Assembly: GCF_002812725.1 (NCBI RefSeq)
Contig: NZ_NMUN01000004.1
Coordinates: 248,001-312,000 of the forward strand
Source: Microbacterium sp. BR1
GTDB lineage: Bacteria; Actinomycetota; Actinomycetes; Actinomycetales; Microbacteriaceae
Length of the DNA stretch: 64,000 bases
Direction of reading: 5' to 3'
This document shows, in pieces, positions 1 to 9,405 of the stretch. The notes under the pieces were generated by a model. It was given only the letters and a program-made list of their open reading frames with translations. It was not told the origin of the DNA and did no database searches. Both the position numbers and the translations under genes were made by a program. The number at the start of each line of letters is the position of its first letter. Positions within the stretch are counted from its first letter, which is position 1.

Positions 1-1
1 C

Positions 2-802
2 GAGGCGCTGATCGGGCGGTGCCACGACGCGATCCGGGTGGGCGACGCGTACCAGTTGTGCCTGACGACGCGGTTCGAGGTTGAGACATCCGAATCCGCC
101 GTCGCCGTCTACGGCCGGCTGCGCGCCTCGAGTCCCGCGCACCACGGTGGATTCGTGCGCATCGGGGGAGTGAGTCTGCTGAGCGCGAGCCCCGAGGAGT
201 TCCTCGCCGTCGGCGACGGGATCGTGCGCACGCGGCCGATCAAGGGCACCCGGCCGCGGGGCACGGATCCCGACGCGGACGCCGCGCTGGCCCGCGAACT
301 GCTCGCCAGCGAGAAGGAACGCGCCGAGAACGTCATGATCGTCGACCTGATGCGCAACGACCTGTCGCGTGTGTGCGAGGTCGGAACGGTGCGGGTCGAC
401 GCGCTGCTCGCGGTCGAGACGTACCCGCACGTGCATCAGCTCGTCAGCACCGTCTCGGGGCAGCTGCGCCCGGGCAGCACGGCCGGAGAACTGCTCGACC
501 GGGCATTCCCGGCCGGATCGATGACCGGTGCACCGAAGCTCTCGGCGATGACGATCCTGCAGGCGCTCGAGGCGGGACCGCGCGGGATCTACGCCGGATG
601 CTTCGGGTGGATCGGCGTCGACGGCACCCTCGATCTCGCCATGGTCATCCGCTCGATCGTCATGAGGGACGGCCACGCGATCGTCGGAGCGGGCGGAGGC
701 ATCACCTGGTCGTCCGTGCCCGGTGAAGAGGTGCGCGAGGTGGGCATCAAGGCGCGCGCCCCGCTGGCCGCGCTCGGGGCCGAACTGCCCGCCGGTTGGT
801 GA
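2..802 (+). CDS. pabB: Aminodeoxychorismate synthase component I, C-terminal part
   Basis: This is the C-terminal part of a chorismate-binding TrpE/PabB-family enzyme; the reading frame is already open at the left edge, so the start lies outside the window. The PIKGT motif near visible codon 78 has the lysine typical of PabB, where anthranilate synthase usually has PIAGT. Other family motifs follow in order: [13 protein letters not shown], a GSMTGAPK loop, and YAGCFGWIG. The enzyme converts chorismate plus ammonia to 4-amino-4-deoxychorismate for folate synthesis in the cytoplasm. The gene ends about 110 bases before leuS. Assignment as PabB rather than TrpE rests mainly on the PIKGT lysine. 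Confidence 0.88.
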   Translation, partial: EALIGRCHDAIRVGDAYQLCLTTRFEVETSESAVAVYGRLRASSPAHHGGFVRIGGVSLLSASPEEFLAVGDGIVRTRPIKGTRPRGTDPDADAALARELLASEKERAENVMIVDLMRNDLSRVCEVGTVRVDALLAVETYPHVHQLVSTVSGQLRPGSTAGELLDRAFPAGSMTGAPKLSAMTILQALEAGPRGIYAGCFGWIGVDGTLDLAMVIRSIVMRDGHAIVGAGGGITWSSVPGEEVREVGIKARAPLAALGAELPAGW

Positions 803-914
803 CAGTCGCCGGTGGAAGGGCCTCATCCACCGTCCGGCAAGGGCCCCAGACGGGTCCGGTAACCTGGAAAGAGCGCCCGCGCGCATCCCGAACCCCCCGC
901 TCGATTGGTTTTCT

Positions 915-3536
915 GTGTCCCAGACCGTTCCCACCGACAACGCTCCCGCCGATCCTTCCGGCGGTGCTCCGGGCGATGGCGCGCACTACGACGCCGCCGC
1001 GATCCAGGCGAAGTGGCAGGCCGCATGGGAGGCGAAAGACCCCTTCCGTGCCGGTGGCGAAGGCGACACCCGCCCGCGCAAATACGTGTTGGGCATGTTC
1101 CCGTACCCGTCGGGCGACATGCACATGGGGCACGCGGAGAACTACGCCTACGTCGACACGGTGGCCCGGTTCTGGCGCCACCGCGGCTACAACGTGCTCA
1201 ACCCGATCGGCTGGGACTCGTTCGGCCTGCCCGCCGAGAACGCGGCGATCCAGCGCGGCGTCGACCCGCGTGAGTGGACCTACGCGAACATCGGTCAGCA
1301 GAAGACGAGCCTGCGCGCCTTCGGCACGTCGTACGACTGGAGCCGCGTGCTCCACACGAGCGACGAGGACTACTACCGCTGGAACCAGTGGCTGTTCCTG
1401 AAGCTCTACGAGCGCGGGCTCGCCTACCGCAAGGACGCCCTGGTCAACTGGGATCCCGTGGACCAGACCGTGCTCGCCAACGAGCAGGTGCTGCCGGATG
1501 GCACGTCCGACCGCAGCGGCGCGATGGTCGAGAAGAAGAAGCTCACGCAGTGGTTCTTCAAGATCACCGACTACGCCGACCGGCTGCTCGACGACCTCAA
1601 CCAGCTCGAGGGATTCTGGCCGCAGAAGGTCATCCAGATGCAGCGCAATTGGATCGGCCGCTCGGTGGGTGCCGACATCGACTTCGAGATCGAGGGCCAC
1701 CCCGACATCGTGACGGTGTTCTCGACGCGCCCCGACACCCTGTACGGCGCGACGTTCTTCGTCGTCGCGCCCGATTCCGATCTGGCTCAGCAGCTCGTCG
1801 CCGACGCCGAGCCCGACGTTCGTGAGCGCTTCACGACGTATCTGGACGGCGTGCGCCGCGCGACCGACATCGAGCGTCAGAGCACGGATCGCCCGAAGAC
1901 GGGCGTGTTCCTCGGGCGTTACGCCATCAACCCCGTCAACGGGGCGCGCCTGCCGATCTGGGCCGCGGACTACGTGCTCGCCGACTACGGACACGGCGCC
2001 GTCATGGCCGTACCGGCCCACGACCAGCGCGACCTCGACTTCGCCCGTGCCTTCGACCTGCCCATCACGGTCGTGGTCGACACGACGGCCCCCATCACGG
2101 GTGCGATTCCCGTGATCGAGCTCGACGACGACGGCGTTCCGATCGATCCCGGTGCCGAAGCATCCGGTCTCGACGACATCGACCCGGCTCGCACGGGCAT
2201 CGCCCTGACGGGTGAGGGACGGATGATCAACTCCGGTCCCCTCGACGGGCTGTCGAAGCGCACCGCGATCGCGCGCAGCATCGAGCAGCTCGAGTCGATC
2301 GGCAAGGGCCGCGCGGCCAAGTCGTACCGCCTGCGCGACTGGCTGATCTCGCGCCAGCGCTTCTGGGGCACCCCGATCCCGATGCTGCACTTGGAAGACG
2401 GCACGATCGTCCCGGTTGCCGAAGACCAGCTGCCGATCCGGCTGCCCGACGCGCAGGGTCTCGATCTGACTCCCAAGGGTGCCTCGCCCCTGGGAGCGGC
2501 CGAGAACTGGGTCAACACGGTCGATCCCGCATCCGGTGCTCCGGCCCGTCGCGACCCCGACACGATGGACACGTTCGTCGACAGCTCGTGGTACTTCCTG
2601 CGCTTCCTCTCGCCGGGCGACGACACACGCGCGTTCGACCCGCGCGAGGCGCAGCGGTGGGCCCCCGTCGATTCGTACATCGGCGGCGTCGAGCACGCGA
2701 TCCTGCACCTGCTGTACGCGCGCTTCATCACCAAGGTGCTGTTCGACATGGGGCTGGTGGACTTCACCGAGCCGTTCTCGTCGCTGATCAACCAGGGCAT
2801 GGTTCTGCTCGGCGGCACCAAGATGTCGAAGAGCAAGGGCAACCTGGTCGAGTTCGCCGCGAGCATGGAGTCCCCGGGTGCCGACGCGGTACGCGTGGCG
2901 ATCGCATTCGCGGGCCCGGTCGAGGACGACATCGAGTGGGAGGATGTCTCGACCAGCGGCGCACAGAAGTTCCTCGCCCGTGCCTGGCGCGTCGCGAACG
3001 ACGTCGACAGCGACCCGAGCGTGATCTGGGCCGAGGGCGATCCGGCTCTCCGCCGCGTGACGCACCGCCTGCTGGCGGATGCGCCCGGACTCGTCGAGCA
3101 GACCAAGTTCAACGTCGTGATCGCACGCCTGATGGAGCTCGTCAACGCGACGCGCAAGGCGATCGACACGGGCGCCGGACCCAGCGACCCCGCCGTGCGG
3201 GAGGCCGCCGAGGTCACCGCGATGATCCTCGATCTGTTCGCGCCGCACACGGCGGAGGAGATGTGGGAGATGCTCGGCTACGAGCCGTTCGTCGGTCTCG
3301 TGCCGTGGCGTCAGGCCGACCCGATGCTGCTGGTCGAAGAGAACGTGACCGCGGTCGTGCAGGTCGACGGCAAGGTGCGTGGAACGCTCGAGGTGCCCGC
3401 TCGGATCGGGGCGGACGAGCTCGAGCAGCTCGCGCGCGCCGACGCCAAGGTGCTGCGCTCGATCGGTGACCGCGAGATCGTCAAGGTCATCGTGCGCGCC
3501 CCGAAGGTCGTCTCGATCGCGACGCGCCCGGCCTGA
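915..3536 (+). CDS. leuS: Leucyl-tRNA synthetase
   Basis: Class I aminoacyl-tRNA synthetase that charges tRNA-Leu in the cytoplasm. The HIGH-type motif is HMGH at about residue 70 and the KMSKS loop is KMSKSKGN at about residue 636, with the CP1 editing insertion between them and an anticodon-binding domain at the C-terminus. The frame is open further upstream through low-complexity sequence, but homology to LeuS begins just after the GTG at 915 (MSQTVPTDN), giving 873 residues, normal for bacterial LeuS. A TAACCT hexamer at 860-865 is a possible -10, which would leave a leader of about 43 bases. Transcribed alone, followed by a long inverted repeat. Confidence 0.95.
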   Translation: MSQTVPTDNAPADPSGGAPGDGAHYDAAAIQAKWQAAWEAKDPFRAGGEGDTRPRKYVLGMFPYPSGDMHMGHAENYAYVDTVARFWRHRGYNVLNPIGWDSFGLPAENAAIQRGVDPREWTYANIGQQKTSLRAFGTSYDWSRVLHTSDEDYYRWNQWLFLKLYERGLAYRKDALVNWDPVDQTVLANEQVLPDGTSDRSGAMVEKKKLTQWFFKITDYADRLLDDLNQLEGFWPQKVIQMQRNWIGRSVGADIDFEIEGHPDIVTVFSTRPDTLYGATFFVVAPDSDLAQQLVADAEPDVRERFTTYLDGVRRATDIERQSTDRPKTGVFLGRYAINPVNGARLPIWAADYVLADYGHGAVMAVPAHDQRDLDFARAFDLPITVVVDTTAPITGAIPVIELDDDGVPIDPGAEASGLDDIDPARTGIALTGEGRMINSGPLDGLSKRTAIARSIEQLESIGKGRAAKSYRLRDWLISRQRFWGTPIPMLHLEDGTIVPVAEDQLPIRLPDAQGLDLTPKGASPLGAAENWVNTVDPASGAPARRDPDTMDTFVDSSWYFLRFLSPGDDTRAFDPREAQRWAPVDSYIGGVEHAILHLLYARFITKVLFDMGLVDFTEPFSSLINQGMVLLGGTKMSKSKGNLVEFAASMESPGADAVRVAIAFAGPVEDDIEWEDVSTSGAQKFLARAWRVANDVDSDPSVIWAEGDPALRRVTHRLLADAPGLVEQTKFNVVIARLMELVNATRKAIDTGAGPSDPAVREAAEVTAMILDLFAPHTAEEMWEMLGYEPFVGLVPWRQADPMLLVEENVTAVVQVDGKVRGTLEVPARIGADELEQLARADAKVLRSIGDREIVKVIVRAPKVVSIATRPA

Positions 3537-3552
3537 CCCTCTTCACTCCTGA

Positions 3553-3615
3553 GCGCGAAACTTCAGCTCTGTCACGTTTCGAGGGTGAAACGCTGACATA
3601 GCTGAAGTCTCGCGC
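3553..3615. repeat. 63-bp imperfect inverted repeat after leuS
   Basis: The outer arms 3553-3568 and 3600-3615 are 16 bases each and differ at one position (GCGCGAAACTTCAGCT against GCGCGAGACTTCAGCT read on the other strand). An inner pair, CGTTTC and GAAACG, flanks a 6-base loop at 3581-3586. There is no U tract, so it is not a classical terminator. It may be a REP- or MITE-like element, or a structured 3' end for leuS. Confidence 0.75.
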
Positions 3616-3701
3616 GGAGAGTCGTGTCCTCCCCAATGGGCAGGGCGCGGGAGGTGCCACTGATGCGGGTGGCGAACGGATGCCGGGGGCCGAGGCATCC
3701 G

Positions 3702-3707
3702 TAGCGT
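3702..3707 (+). promoter_or_regulatory. -10 element (TAGCGT) of comEA, leaderless spacing
   Basis: TAGCGT lies exactly 6 bases before the comEA GTG start, which would place transcription initiation on or next to the start codon. Confidence 0.55.
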
Positions 3708-3713
3708 GACGGA

Positions 3714-4382
3714 GTGGCGCGCGACAATCCTCCGAACCCGGCCGCCGACGAGAGCACCGTGGACGGCCCCGGCGATGCCTACGCGCGCGCATCGCCGCGT
3801 GCTCGGGCCCTGGTCGGCGCCGTCGTCGTGGTGCTGCTGGTGGCGCTCGGCATCACGGTCGCCGTCGGGATCGTGCAGTCGGGCGGCAGCGCCGCCGAGG
3901 TCGTCCCGATCGATCAGACGACCGGCCCGGATGGCACGGACGTTACGGCCGGCACGCTCTACGTCCACGTCTCGGGCGCGGTTGCGCGGCCGGGCCTGTA
4001 CCGGCTCGAGGGAGGGGCGCGGCTGGTTGACGCGGTCGCCGCAGCGGGCGGATTCGCGGAGGACGCGGACGATGCCGGGGTGAACCTGGCGCGGACCGTT
4101 TCGGACGGCGAGCAGGTCGTCGTGCCCGTGAAGGGCGAAGCCGCGGCGGCATCTGGCGCGCTGGGAGGGGCGGGGGCGGGCGGCGGAGACGGGCGCGTGA
4201 ACCTGAACACCGCAACCGTCGCCGAACTCGACACCCTGCCGCGGGTCGGGCCCGCGATCGCGCAGCGGATCGTCGATTGGCGCACGACGAACGGGCGCTT
4301 CTCGAGCGTCGATGACCTGCTCTCGGTACCCGGCATCGGCGAGAAGATGCTCGAATCGCTCCGGCCCCTCGTGGTCCTGTGA
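3714..4382 (+). CDS. comEA: ComEA-like helix-hairpin-helix DNA-binding protein
   Basis: 222-residue membrane-anchored DNA receptor of the competence type. A single transmembrane segment lies at about residues 31-55, an SLBB domain at about 84-120 (VSGAVARPGLYRLEGGARL), a glycine/alanine-rich linker follows, and two helix-hairpin-helix motifs occupy about 160-222 (LNTATVAELDTLPRVGPAIA and LSVPGIGEKML). In known systems ComEA binds incoming double-stranded DNA outside the cell membrane and hands it to ComEC, encoded immediately downstream with overlapping stop and start. The GTG start was chosen because a -10-like TAGCGT precedes it by 6 bases. Whether the organism is actually competent cannot be told from this window. 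Confidence 0.9.
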   Translation: MARDNPPNPAADESTVDGPGDAYARASPRARALVGAVVVVLLVALGITVAVGIVQSGGSAAEVVPIDQTTGPDGTDVTAGTLYVHVSGAVARPGLYRLEGGARLVDAVAAAGGFAEDADDAGVNLARTVSDGEQVVVPVKGEAAAASGALGGAGAGGGDGRVNLNTATVAELDTLPRVGPAIAQRIVDWRTTNGRFSSVDDLLSVPGIGEKMLESLRPLVVL

Positions 4383-6844
4383 ATGAGCATCGTGCGATGA
4401 AGAGACGTGGTCGCTCGGCGGTGGAGGCGGCCCGCGTTGTTTCCGGGGACTCTTCCGGGCCGCGCGGCGTGCGATCTGGAGAGCGACGCGCCGAGGGCCC
4501 TGGCGCGCGACCCCGTGTGCGACCTGGGGCGGCCCCGCTCGTCATCCCCGCGGTCACGGCGTGGGTGGCAGCACTGATCCTCGTGATCGTTCCCGAAACG
4601 GCGGCGTGGGTGGCACTCGGGGCGGTGGCGGTGCTCGTGGTGACCCTGATCATCCTCCTCCGCCGCCCGTCGATCGCGCTCGTCGTCCTGGCGATGTCGA
4701 TCGTGATCTCCGGATGCGTAGCGGCGCAGGTGGCTCTCGTTGCGGGCGAGCGTGCGAGCGCCGTCGCTTTCGTCGGCGAAGGTGGGCGCGCCGTCGAGAT
4801 CGACGGCGTCGTGAGTACGAAGATCGAGCCCGCGAAGGCCGGATCGGTGCGGTTCGAGGTGGACACGCGGGTCGTGCGCGTGGGCGGGCGCCCGCTCGAG
4901 GCATCCGTTCCGCTCACGATCTGGGTCGATGCGCGCACGCTTTCCGCCGTTCGGGCGCCGGACGCCCTCGATCTCGGGAGCCGCGTGACGGTCCGTGGGT
5001 CGGGGCGCGAGACGGACGCCGGGAATCGGGCCGTGCTGATCGTCTTCGCGACGTCGGTACGTGTCGACGCGCCGCCGCCCGGTGCACTCGGGCTGACAGC
5101 GGACCTGCGCCAACGGTTCGTGGATCGGGCATCGGCGCTGCCGGGAGCGGGTGCCGGCCTCGTGCCGGGGCTGGCGGTCGGCGACACATCCGGAGTGTCG
5201 GACGAACTCGACGAGCAGATGCGCACGAGTTCGCTCAGCCATCTGACGGCGGTTTCGGGTGCGAACTGCGCCGTCGTCGTTGCACTGACCTTCGCCCTCG
5301 CGGGTCTGCTGCGGCTACCGCGGATCGCTCGCGTGGTTCTCGCGCTCACGACCCTCGGATGGTTCGTGCTGCTCGTCACCCCCGAGCCGAGCGTGATCCG
5401 CGCGGCCGCGATGACGACGATCGCGCTGCTCGCGCTGGCCGCGGACCGCGCAGGTTCGGGACTCGCGGTGCTCGCGCTGGCCGTCGCGGCGCTGCTCGTC
5501 AGCGACCCCTGGCTCGCGCACTCGCTCGGGTTCGCCCTGTCGGCCGCGGCGACGGCCGGGCTGCTCGTGCTGAGCCGTCCCCTCGCGACCGCGTTCGCGC
5601 GGGCGCTGCCCGCTCCGCTGGCGGTCGCGCTGTCGGTTCCCGCCGCGGCGCAGTTGGCGTGCGGGCCGTTGCTCGTGCTGATCGATCCGCGGATCCCCGC
5701 CTACGGAATCGTCGCCAACCTGCTCGCCGGACCCGCCGCTCCGGTCGCGACGCTCGTCGGCCTGGCCGCTTGTCTGCTCGGGTTCGCCGCGCCGATCGCG
5801 GACGTGCTGACGTGGGTCGCGTGGGTGCCGGCATCCTGGATCGCGGGCGTTGCGTCGGTGCTGTCGGGGCTACCCGGGGCCGACCTGCCCTGGCCCGGCG
5901 GGGTGCTGGGCGCGGGGGCTCTTGCCATTGCGAGTGCGGCGCTGGTGTTCGCGCTCGTGGTGCGTCCGCGGACGGCCATGGCTCGGCGGGCCCGCGTGGG
6001 CATCGCTTTCGGGGTGGTCGCGGCATCCGGGATCGCCGTCGGGGGAGTGCTGCTCGATCGGCCGCTCGCGCCGTTGACGGTGCCGGGTGAGTGGAGCATC
6101 GCCCAGTGCGACATCGGACAGGGTGATGCCGTGCTGCTTCGCTCGGGCGGCGCCATCGCCCTGATCGACACCGGGCCCGACGTCGGCCTGCTCGAGGACT
6201 GCCTGGCCCGGACGGGCGTGGATCGGATCGATCTGCTCGTTCTGACCCACTTCGACCTCGACCATGTCGGCGCGGTCGGTGCACTCATCGGGCGCGTCGG
6301 CACCGTGATTCACGGGCCGCCGGGAGAGCCCGCGGACGAGCGGATGGTCCGAGACCTCGCCCGTGCCGGTGCCCGGGCCGTGCGGGGCGTGGCGGGTATG
6401 ACCGGGGTGCTCGGTGCGGCACGCTGGAAGATCCTGTGGCCGAATGCCGGACGGTCGCCGTTCGAGCCGGGCAACGACCTGAGCATCGTGCTCGACGTCG
6501 CGCGTGCGGACGGCGGGATGCCGCGCGGGTTGTTCCTCGGGGACCTCTCCGCGGTCGCCCAACGTGCGCTCGGGGCGACGGGCCGGGTGCGCGGAACATT
6601 CGACGTCGTGAAGGTCGCGCACCACGGCAGCGCGGATCAGGATCCGGAGTTCTACGGTGACGTCCACGCATCCCTCGCTCTGATCGGTGTCGGGGCGGAC
6701 AACGACTACGGGCATCCACGTGCCGAGCTCCTCGATCGGCTCACGAGCGCGGGGACGACGATCGTGCGTTCGGATGTCGATGGTCTGGGGCTGGTGCGCC
6801 GCACCGACGCCGGGCTCGAGGTGTGGCGCGCAAACGCCGGGTGA
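4379..6844 (+). CDS. comEC: ComEC/Rec2 DNA internalisation channel
   Basis: 821-residue polytopic membrane protein. After a basic N-terminus there are hydrophobic segments and a soluble OB-like region, then the Competence transmembrane domain at about 260-520 with the family motif AVSGANCAVVVAL. A metallo-beta-lactamase-like domain occupies about 565-810, with metal-binding LTHFDLDHVGAVG near residue 623 and VAHHGSADQ near 744. ComEC forms the channel for single-stranded DNA during natural transformation, and the C-terminal domain may degrade the non-transported strand. The GTG at 4379 overlaps the comEA stop, indicating translational coupling; ATG 4397 is an alternative start. Confidence 0.92.
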   Translation: MNEHRAMKRRGRSAVEAARVVSGDSSGPRGVRSGERRAEGPGARPRVRPGAAPLVIPAVTAWVAALILVIVPETAAWVALGAVAVLVVTLIILLRRPSIALVVLAMSIVISGCVAAQVALVAGERASAVAFVGEGGRAVEIDGVVSTKIEPAKAGSVRFEVDTRVVRVGGRPLEASVPLTIWVDARTLSAVRAPDALDLGSRVTVRGSGRETDAGNRAVLIVFATSVRVDAPPPGALGLTADLRQRFVDRASALPGAGAGLVPGLAVGDTSGVSDELDEQMRTSSLSHLTAVSGANCAVVVALTFALAGLLRLPRIARVVLALTTLGWFVLLVTPEPSVIRAAAMTTIALLALAADRAGSGLAVLALAVAALLVSDPWLAHSLGFALSAAATAGLLVLSRPLATAFARALPAPLAVALSVPAAAQLACGPLLVLIDPRIPAYGIVANLLAGPAAPVATLVGLAACLLGFAAPIADVLTWVAWVPASWIAGVASVLSGLPGADLPWPGGVLGAGALAIASAALVFALVVRPRTAMARRARVGIAFGVVAASGIAVGGVLLDRPLAPLTVPGEWSIAQCDIGQGDAVLLRSGGAIALIDTGPDVGLLEDCLARTGVDRIDLLVLTHFDLDHVGAVGALIGRVGTVIHGPPGEPADERMVRDLARAGARAVRGVAGMTGVLGAARWKILWPNAGRSPFEPGNDLSIVLDVARADGGMPRGLFLGDLSAVAQRALGATGRVRGTFDVVKVAHHGSADQDPEFYGDVHASLALIGVGADNDYGHPRAELLDRLTSAGTTIVRSDVDGLGLVRRTDAGLEVWRANAG

Positions 6845-6917
6845 GCGGCCGGGCTGCGGATGCCGTTGGGGCATCGCGCCGTCGCCTCGATGCGGTCCGC
6901 GATGTCGGCGCCGTCAG

Positions 6918-6923
6918 TAGGCT
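6918..6923 (+). promoter_or_regulatory. -10 element (TAGGCT) of holA, leaderless spacing
   Basis: TAGGCT is followed by 6 bases and the holA ATG at 6930. The 85-base gap after comEC holds no other obvious signal. Confidence 0.6.
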
Positions 6924-6929
6924 GGGGGA

Positions 6930-7985
6930 ATGGCGACACGATCGGCTCGGACACCGGCCAAGGCGACCGCGAGCCGCATCCCGCAGGTGTCGTGGCGCCG
7001 GCCCGAACCCGCCCCGATCGTGCTGGTCTCCGGTCCCGAAGAGGTCTGCGCCGAGCGCGCGATCGCCGGGCTGCGCGACTACCTGCGCGCCGAGGATCCG
7101 TCCCTCGAGGTCTCGGATGTCCGGGCCGACGCATACGCGCCGGGGACCCTGCTCGGGGTCACGTCGCCGTCGTTGTTCGGCGAGCCGCGGCTGATCCGGG
7201 TCGGCGGCGTCGAGAAGTGTACCGACGAGTTCCTGGCCGAGGCGCTGTCGTACCTCGCTCAGCCGCAGGAGGGTGCGACCGTCGTGCTGCGCCACACGGG
7301 CGCGAGTGTGCGCGGCAAGAAGCTGCTCGATGCGATCCGCAGCGGCCAGGGCGGGGGAGTCGAGATCGCCTGCGCCGCGGTCAAGCGCGACTCCGATCGG
7401 TACGACTTCGCCGCGGGCGAGTTCCACGCGGCGCAGCGCCGGATCGCCCCACCCGCGCTCCGGGCGCTGACCTCGGCCTTCGCCGACGATCTGACCGAGC
7501 TCGCCGCCGCGTGTCAGCAGCTGATCGCCGATGTGGACGGCGACATCACCGCCGACATCGTGCAGCGCTACTACGGCGGCCGGGTCGAGACATCCGCTTT
7601 CGCCGTCGCCGACACCGCGATCGCCGGGCGCTACGGCGAGGCTCTCGTCGCCCTGCGTCATGCTCTTGCCTCGGGTGCTGACCCCGTGCCGATGGTCGCG
7701 GCCCTCGCTTCGAAGCTGCGGTCGATGGCGCGGGTCGCCGGAACGCGCGAGTCATCCGCTCAGCTGGCGGCCCGCCTCGGCATGAAGGACTGGCAGGTCG
7801 ATCGGGCGCGACGCGACCTGGTCGGGTGGAGCGACGACCAGCTCGGGCTCGCGATCCAGGCGGCGGCCCGTGCGGACGCCGAGGTCAAGGGCGCTTCGCG
7901 CGATCCGGTGTTCGCCCTCGAGCGCTTGCTGACGGTGGTCGCGACCCGCACCCCGTTCCCCGGCGGTCCCGCGCCCCGCCGCTGA
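6930..7985 (+). CDS. holA: DNA polymerase III delta subunit
   Basis: 351-residue clamp-loader subunit that opens the beta sliding clamp during replication. The N-terminal module (LVSGPEEVCAERAIAGLRDYL) is the degenerate AAA+ domain typical of HolA and lacks a true Walker A lysine. The segment SPSLFGEPRLIRVGG and the three-helix C-terminal collar region (AALASKLRSMARV, LGMKDWQVDRARR, ADAEVKG) match the family. As in other Actinobacteria it follows comEC and faces rpsT convergently. The ATG lacks a Shine-Dalgarno sequence but follows TAGGCT by 6 bases, consistent with a leaderless transcript. Confidence 0.92.
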   Translation: MATRSARTPAKATASRIPQVSWRRPEPAPIVLVSGPEEVCAERAIAGLRDYLRAEDPSLEVSDVRADAYAPGTLLGVTSPSLFGEPRLIRVGGVEKCTDEFLAEALSYLAQPQEGATVVLRHTGASVRGKKLLDAIRSGQGGGVEIACAAVKRDSDRYDFAAGEFHAAQRRIAPPALRALTSAFADDLTELAAACQQLIADVDGDITADIVQRYYGGRVETSAFAVADTAIAGRYGEALVALRHALASGADPVPMVAALASKLRSMARVAGTRESSAQLAARLGMKDWQVDRARRDLVGWSDDQLGLAIQAAARADAEVKGASRDPVFALERLLTVVATRTPFPGGPAPRR

Positions 7986-8010
7986 CCTGCACGGGCATCC
8001 CATCAACGAC

Positions 8011-8040
8011 GAAGGCCCGCCCCCGGGGGGACGGGCCTTC
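8011..8040. terminator. Bidirectional hairpin between holA and rpsT
   Basis: GAAGGCCCG and CGGGCCTTC form a perfect 9-bp stem around a C/G-rich loop, between the ends of two convergent genes. The stem begins with A/G and ends with T/C on both strands, so it can serve both transcripts. Confidence 0.8.
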
Positions 8041-8055
8041 GTGAACGCGTTCGGA

Positions 8056-8316
8056 TCAGAGCGCAGCAACCTGCTTGGCGATCGCCGACTTGCGGTTCGC
8101 GGCCTGGTTCTGGTGGATGACACCCTTGCTGACGGCCTTGTCGAGCTTCTTGGTCGCGGTGAGCAGGGCTGCCTCGGCGGCCGCCTTGTCGCCGGCGGCG
8201 GTTGCCTCGCGGGTGCGACGGATCGCCGTCTTCAGCTGCGTCTTGACGGCCTTGTTGCGCTCGTTCGCTTTCGCGTTGGTCTTGTTGCGCTTGATCTGCG
8301 ACTTGATGTTTGCCAC
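8056..8316 (-). CDS. rpsT: 30S ribosomal protein S20
   Basis: 86-residue, lysine- and alanine-rich protein beginning [21 protein letters not shown], the S20 signature. It binds 16S rRNA in the 30S body. The GTG at 8316 is the family start; the frame is open further upstream but that sequence has no homology. A TAGACT hexamer at 8428-8433 on the minus strand is a likely -10, giving a leader of about 105 bases. A long leader would allow the translational autocontrol known for rpsT in E. coli, though no specific structure was recognised here. Confidence 0.95.
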   Translation of the reverse strand: MANIKSQIKRNKTNAKANERNKAVKTQLKTAIRRTREATAAGDKAAAEAALLTATKKLDKAVSKGVIHQNQAANRKSAIAKQVAAL

Positions 8317-8427
8317 TGTGTCGAGTCTTTCGTTCGAGGAGAGTTTGGATGTGTTTGCCGGGCCGCAGAAGAGGGCTGCCGCACGGCGATCGTGAGGGTG
8401 GGATACCCACACGCAAGCCAATCAAAG

Positions 8428-8433
8428 AGTCTA
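8428..8433 (-). promoter_or_regulatory. Likely -10 element (TAGACT) of rpsT
   Basis: TAGACT on the minus strand lies about 110 bases before the rpsT start and just after the stop of the upstream hydrolase gene at 8439. It implies that rpsT has its own promoter and a long 5' leader. Confidence 0.45.
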
Positions 8434-8438
8434 GCAGG

Positions 8439-9230
8439 TCAGCGCCCGCGGACCCTGCGCGTCGGCCGCGCAGCGCCCTCGGCATCCGTCTCGTGCGACC
8501 GCGGTGCATCCGTCCCCGCTTCGATCGTGGCGATGGCGAGATCGAGCAGCGCGTTGAAGACGCGGGGGCGCATGGCGGTGACGAGGTGGCTCGTCCGCGG
8601 CACGATGATCAGCTCGGCCTGGGGCGTGAGGCGCATGAAGAGCCGCTCGTTGAGCCGCATCTGGTCGTACTGTCCGTTGATGAACCACACCGGCACATCG
8701 ATACGACGCAGCGCCGTCAACAGGTCGAGCACCGAGAGTGAGCGCAGGGTCGCGTCCTGCGCGTCGAGCGCGTACCCGCCGGCGCCGAAGTCTGCCCGCG
8801 TCTCGGCGGGGAGCGTGCGGTAGAGGATCTGGTTCGTCAGCCACATTCCGCGGTCGGGCAGACGGTCGAAGCCTCCCGTCAGCGCCCGGTACGCCGAGAG
8901 CCCCGCCGCGCGAGGCAGGGCGGTGCATCCGGCTCCGATGAAAGCGGCGACGGGCGGATGCTCCGGACCGCCCACGTACTCGGTGCACAGCAGCCCGCCC
9001 ATGGAGTGGCCGACGAGCAGCACCGGACCGTCCTCGGCTGCGCGGCGGACCGCCCTGTCGATCGTGGCGAAGGCCTCGTCGATGTCGAATTCTTCGCCCA
9101 TGCGGGTGCCGTGCGCGGGCAGATCGATCGCGTGTGCCCCGATGTCGCGCGCCTCGAGGTGTGCGACCTGCGCCCGCCACATCGTCGCGGAGGTGCGGAT
9201 TCCGTGGACGAAGACCACCTGCACCGTCAT
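8439..9230 (-). CDS. Alpha/beta hydrolase
   Basis: 263-residue alpha/beta hydrolase. The oxyanion-hole region FVHGIRTSATMW is near the N-terminus, the nucleophile elbow GHSMGG places the catalytic serine at about residue 76, a candidate acid lies in NGQYDQMR, and the histidine in PRTSHLVT. No signal peptide, so a cytoplasmic esterase or lipase of unknown substrate. The C-terminal 25 residues are polar and basic and may be disordered. The ATG follows a minus-strand TAGGCT by 6 bases, indicating leaderless transcription. It lies upstream of rpsT on the same strand. Confidence 0.8.
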   Translation of the reverse strand: MTVQVVFVHGIRTSATMWRAQVAHLEARDIGAHAIDLPAHGTRMGEEFDIDEAFATIDRAVRRAAEDGPVLLVGHSMGGLLCTEYVGGPEHPPVAAFIGAGCTALPRAAGLSAYRALTGGFDRLPDRGMWLTNQILYRTLPAETRADFGAGGYALDAQDATLRSLSVLDLLTALRRIDVPVWFINGQYDQMRLNERLFMRLTPQAELIIVPRTSHLVTAMRPRVFNALLDLAIATIEAGTDAPRSHETDAEGAARPTRRVRGR

Positions 9231-9236
9231 GCATCC

Positions 9237-9242
9237 AGCCTA
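9237..9242 (-). promoter_or_regulatory. -10 element (TAGGCT) of the alpha/beta hydrolase gene
   Basis: Minus-strand TAGGCT, then 6 bases, then the ATG at 9230. No Shine-Dalgarno sequence fits in the gap. Confidence 0.6.
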
Positions 9243-9269
9243 ACTTCGCCGCCCGTGCCCGGACCTGCG

Positions 9270-9333
9270 CATCGAGAGGACGCAACATGCGGTGCTCCCT
9301 GGCGCCTCGACGGCATGTTGCGTCCTCTCGATG
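9270..9333. repeat. Perfect 21-bp inverted repeat
   Basis: Arms 9270-9290 and 9313-9333 are exact reverse complements over 21 bases (left arm begins CATCGAGAGGACGCAAC), with a 22-base loop that contains a further GGCGCC palindrome. It lies between two minus-strand genes, 36 bases upstream of the hydrolase -10 element. No U tract. Confidence 0.85.
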
Positions 9334-9355
9334 GCAAGACATGGGCTCCGGGCAG

Positions 9356-9395
9356 CGGAACGGCCCCCGCACCCGAGGATGCGAGGGCCGTTCCG
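9356..9395 (-). terminator. Stem-loop terminator of the nuclease gene
   Basis: CGGAACGGCCC at 9356-9366 pairs with GGGCCGTTCCG at 9385-9395, with a CGCA/TGCG extension inside. It begins 11 bases beyond the nuclease stop codon on the minus strand. There is no clear U tract. Confidence 0.6.
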
Positions 9396-9405
9396 GAGGA
9401 GGGGC

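Noticed and set aside
747..3248. 833-codon open frame antisense to leuS
   Set aside because: Compositional shadow; leuS has all catalytic motifs on the other strand.
4379..6844. ComEC C-terminal domain as a stand-alone metallo-beta-lactamase resistance gene
   Set aside because: It is in frame with the Competence domain and follows comEA, the normal ComEC architecture.
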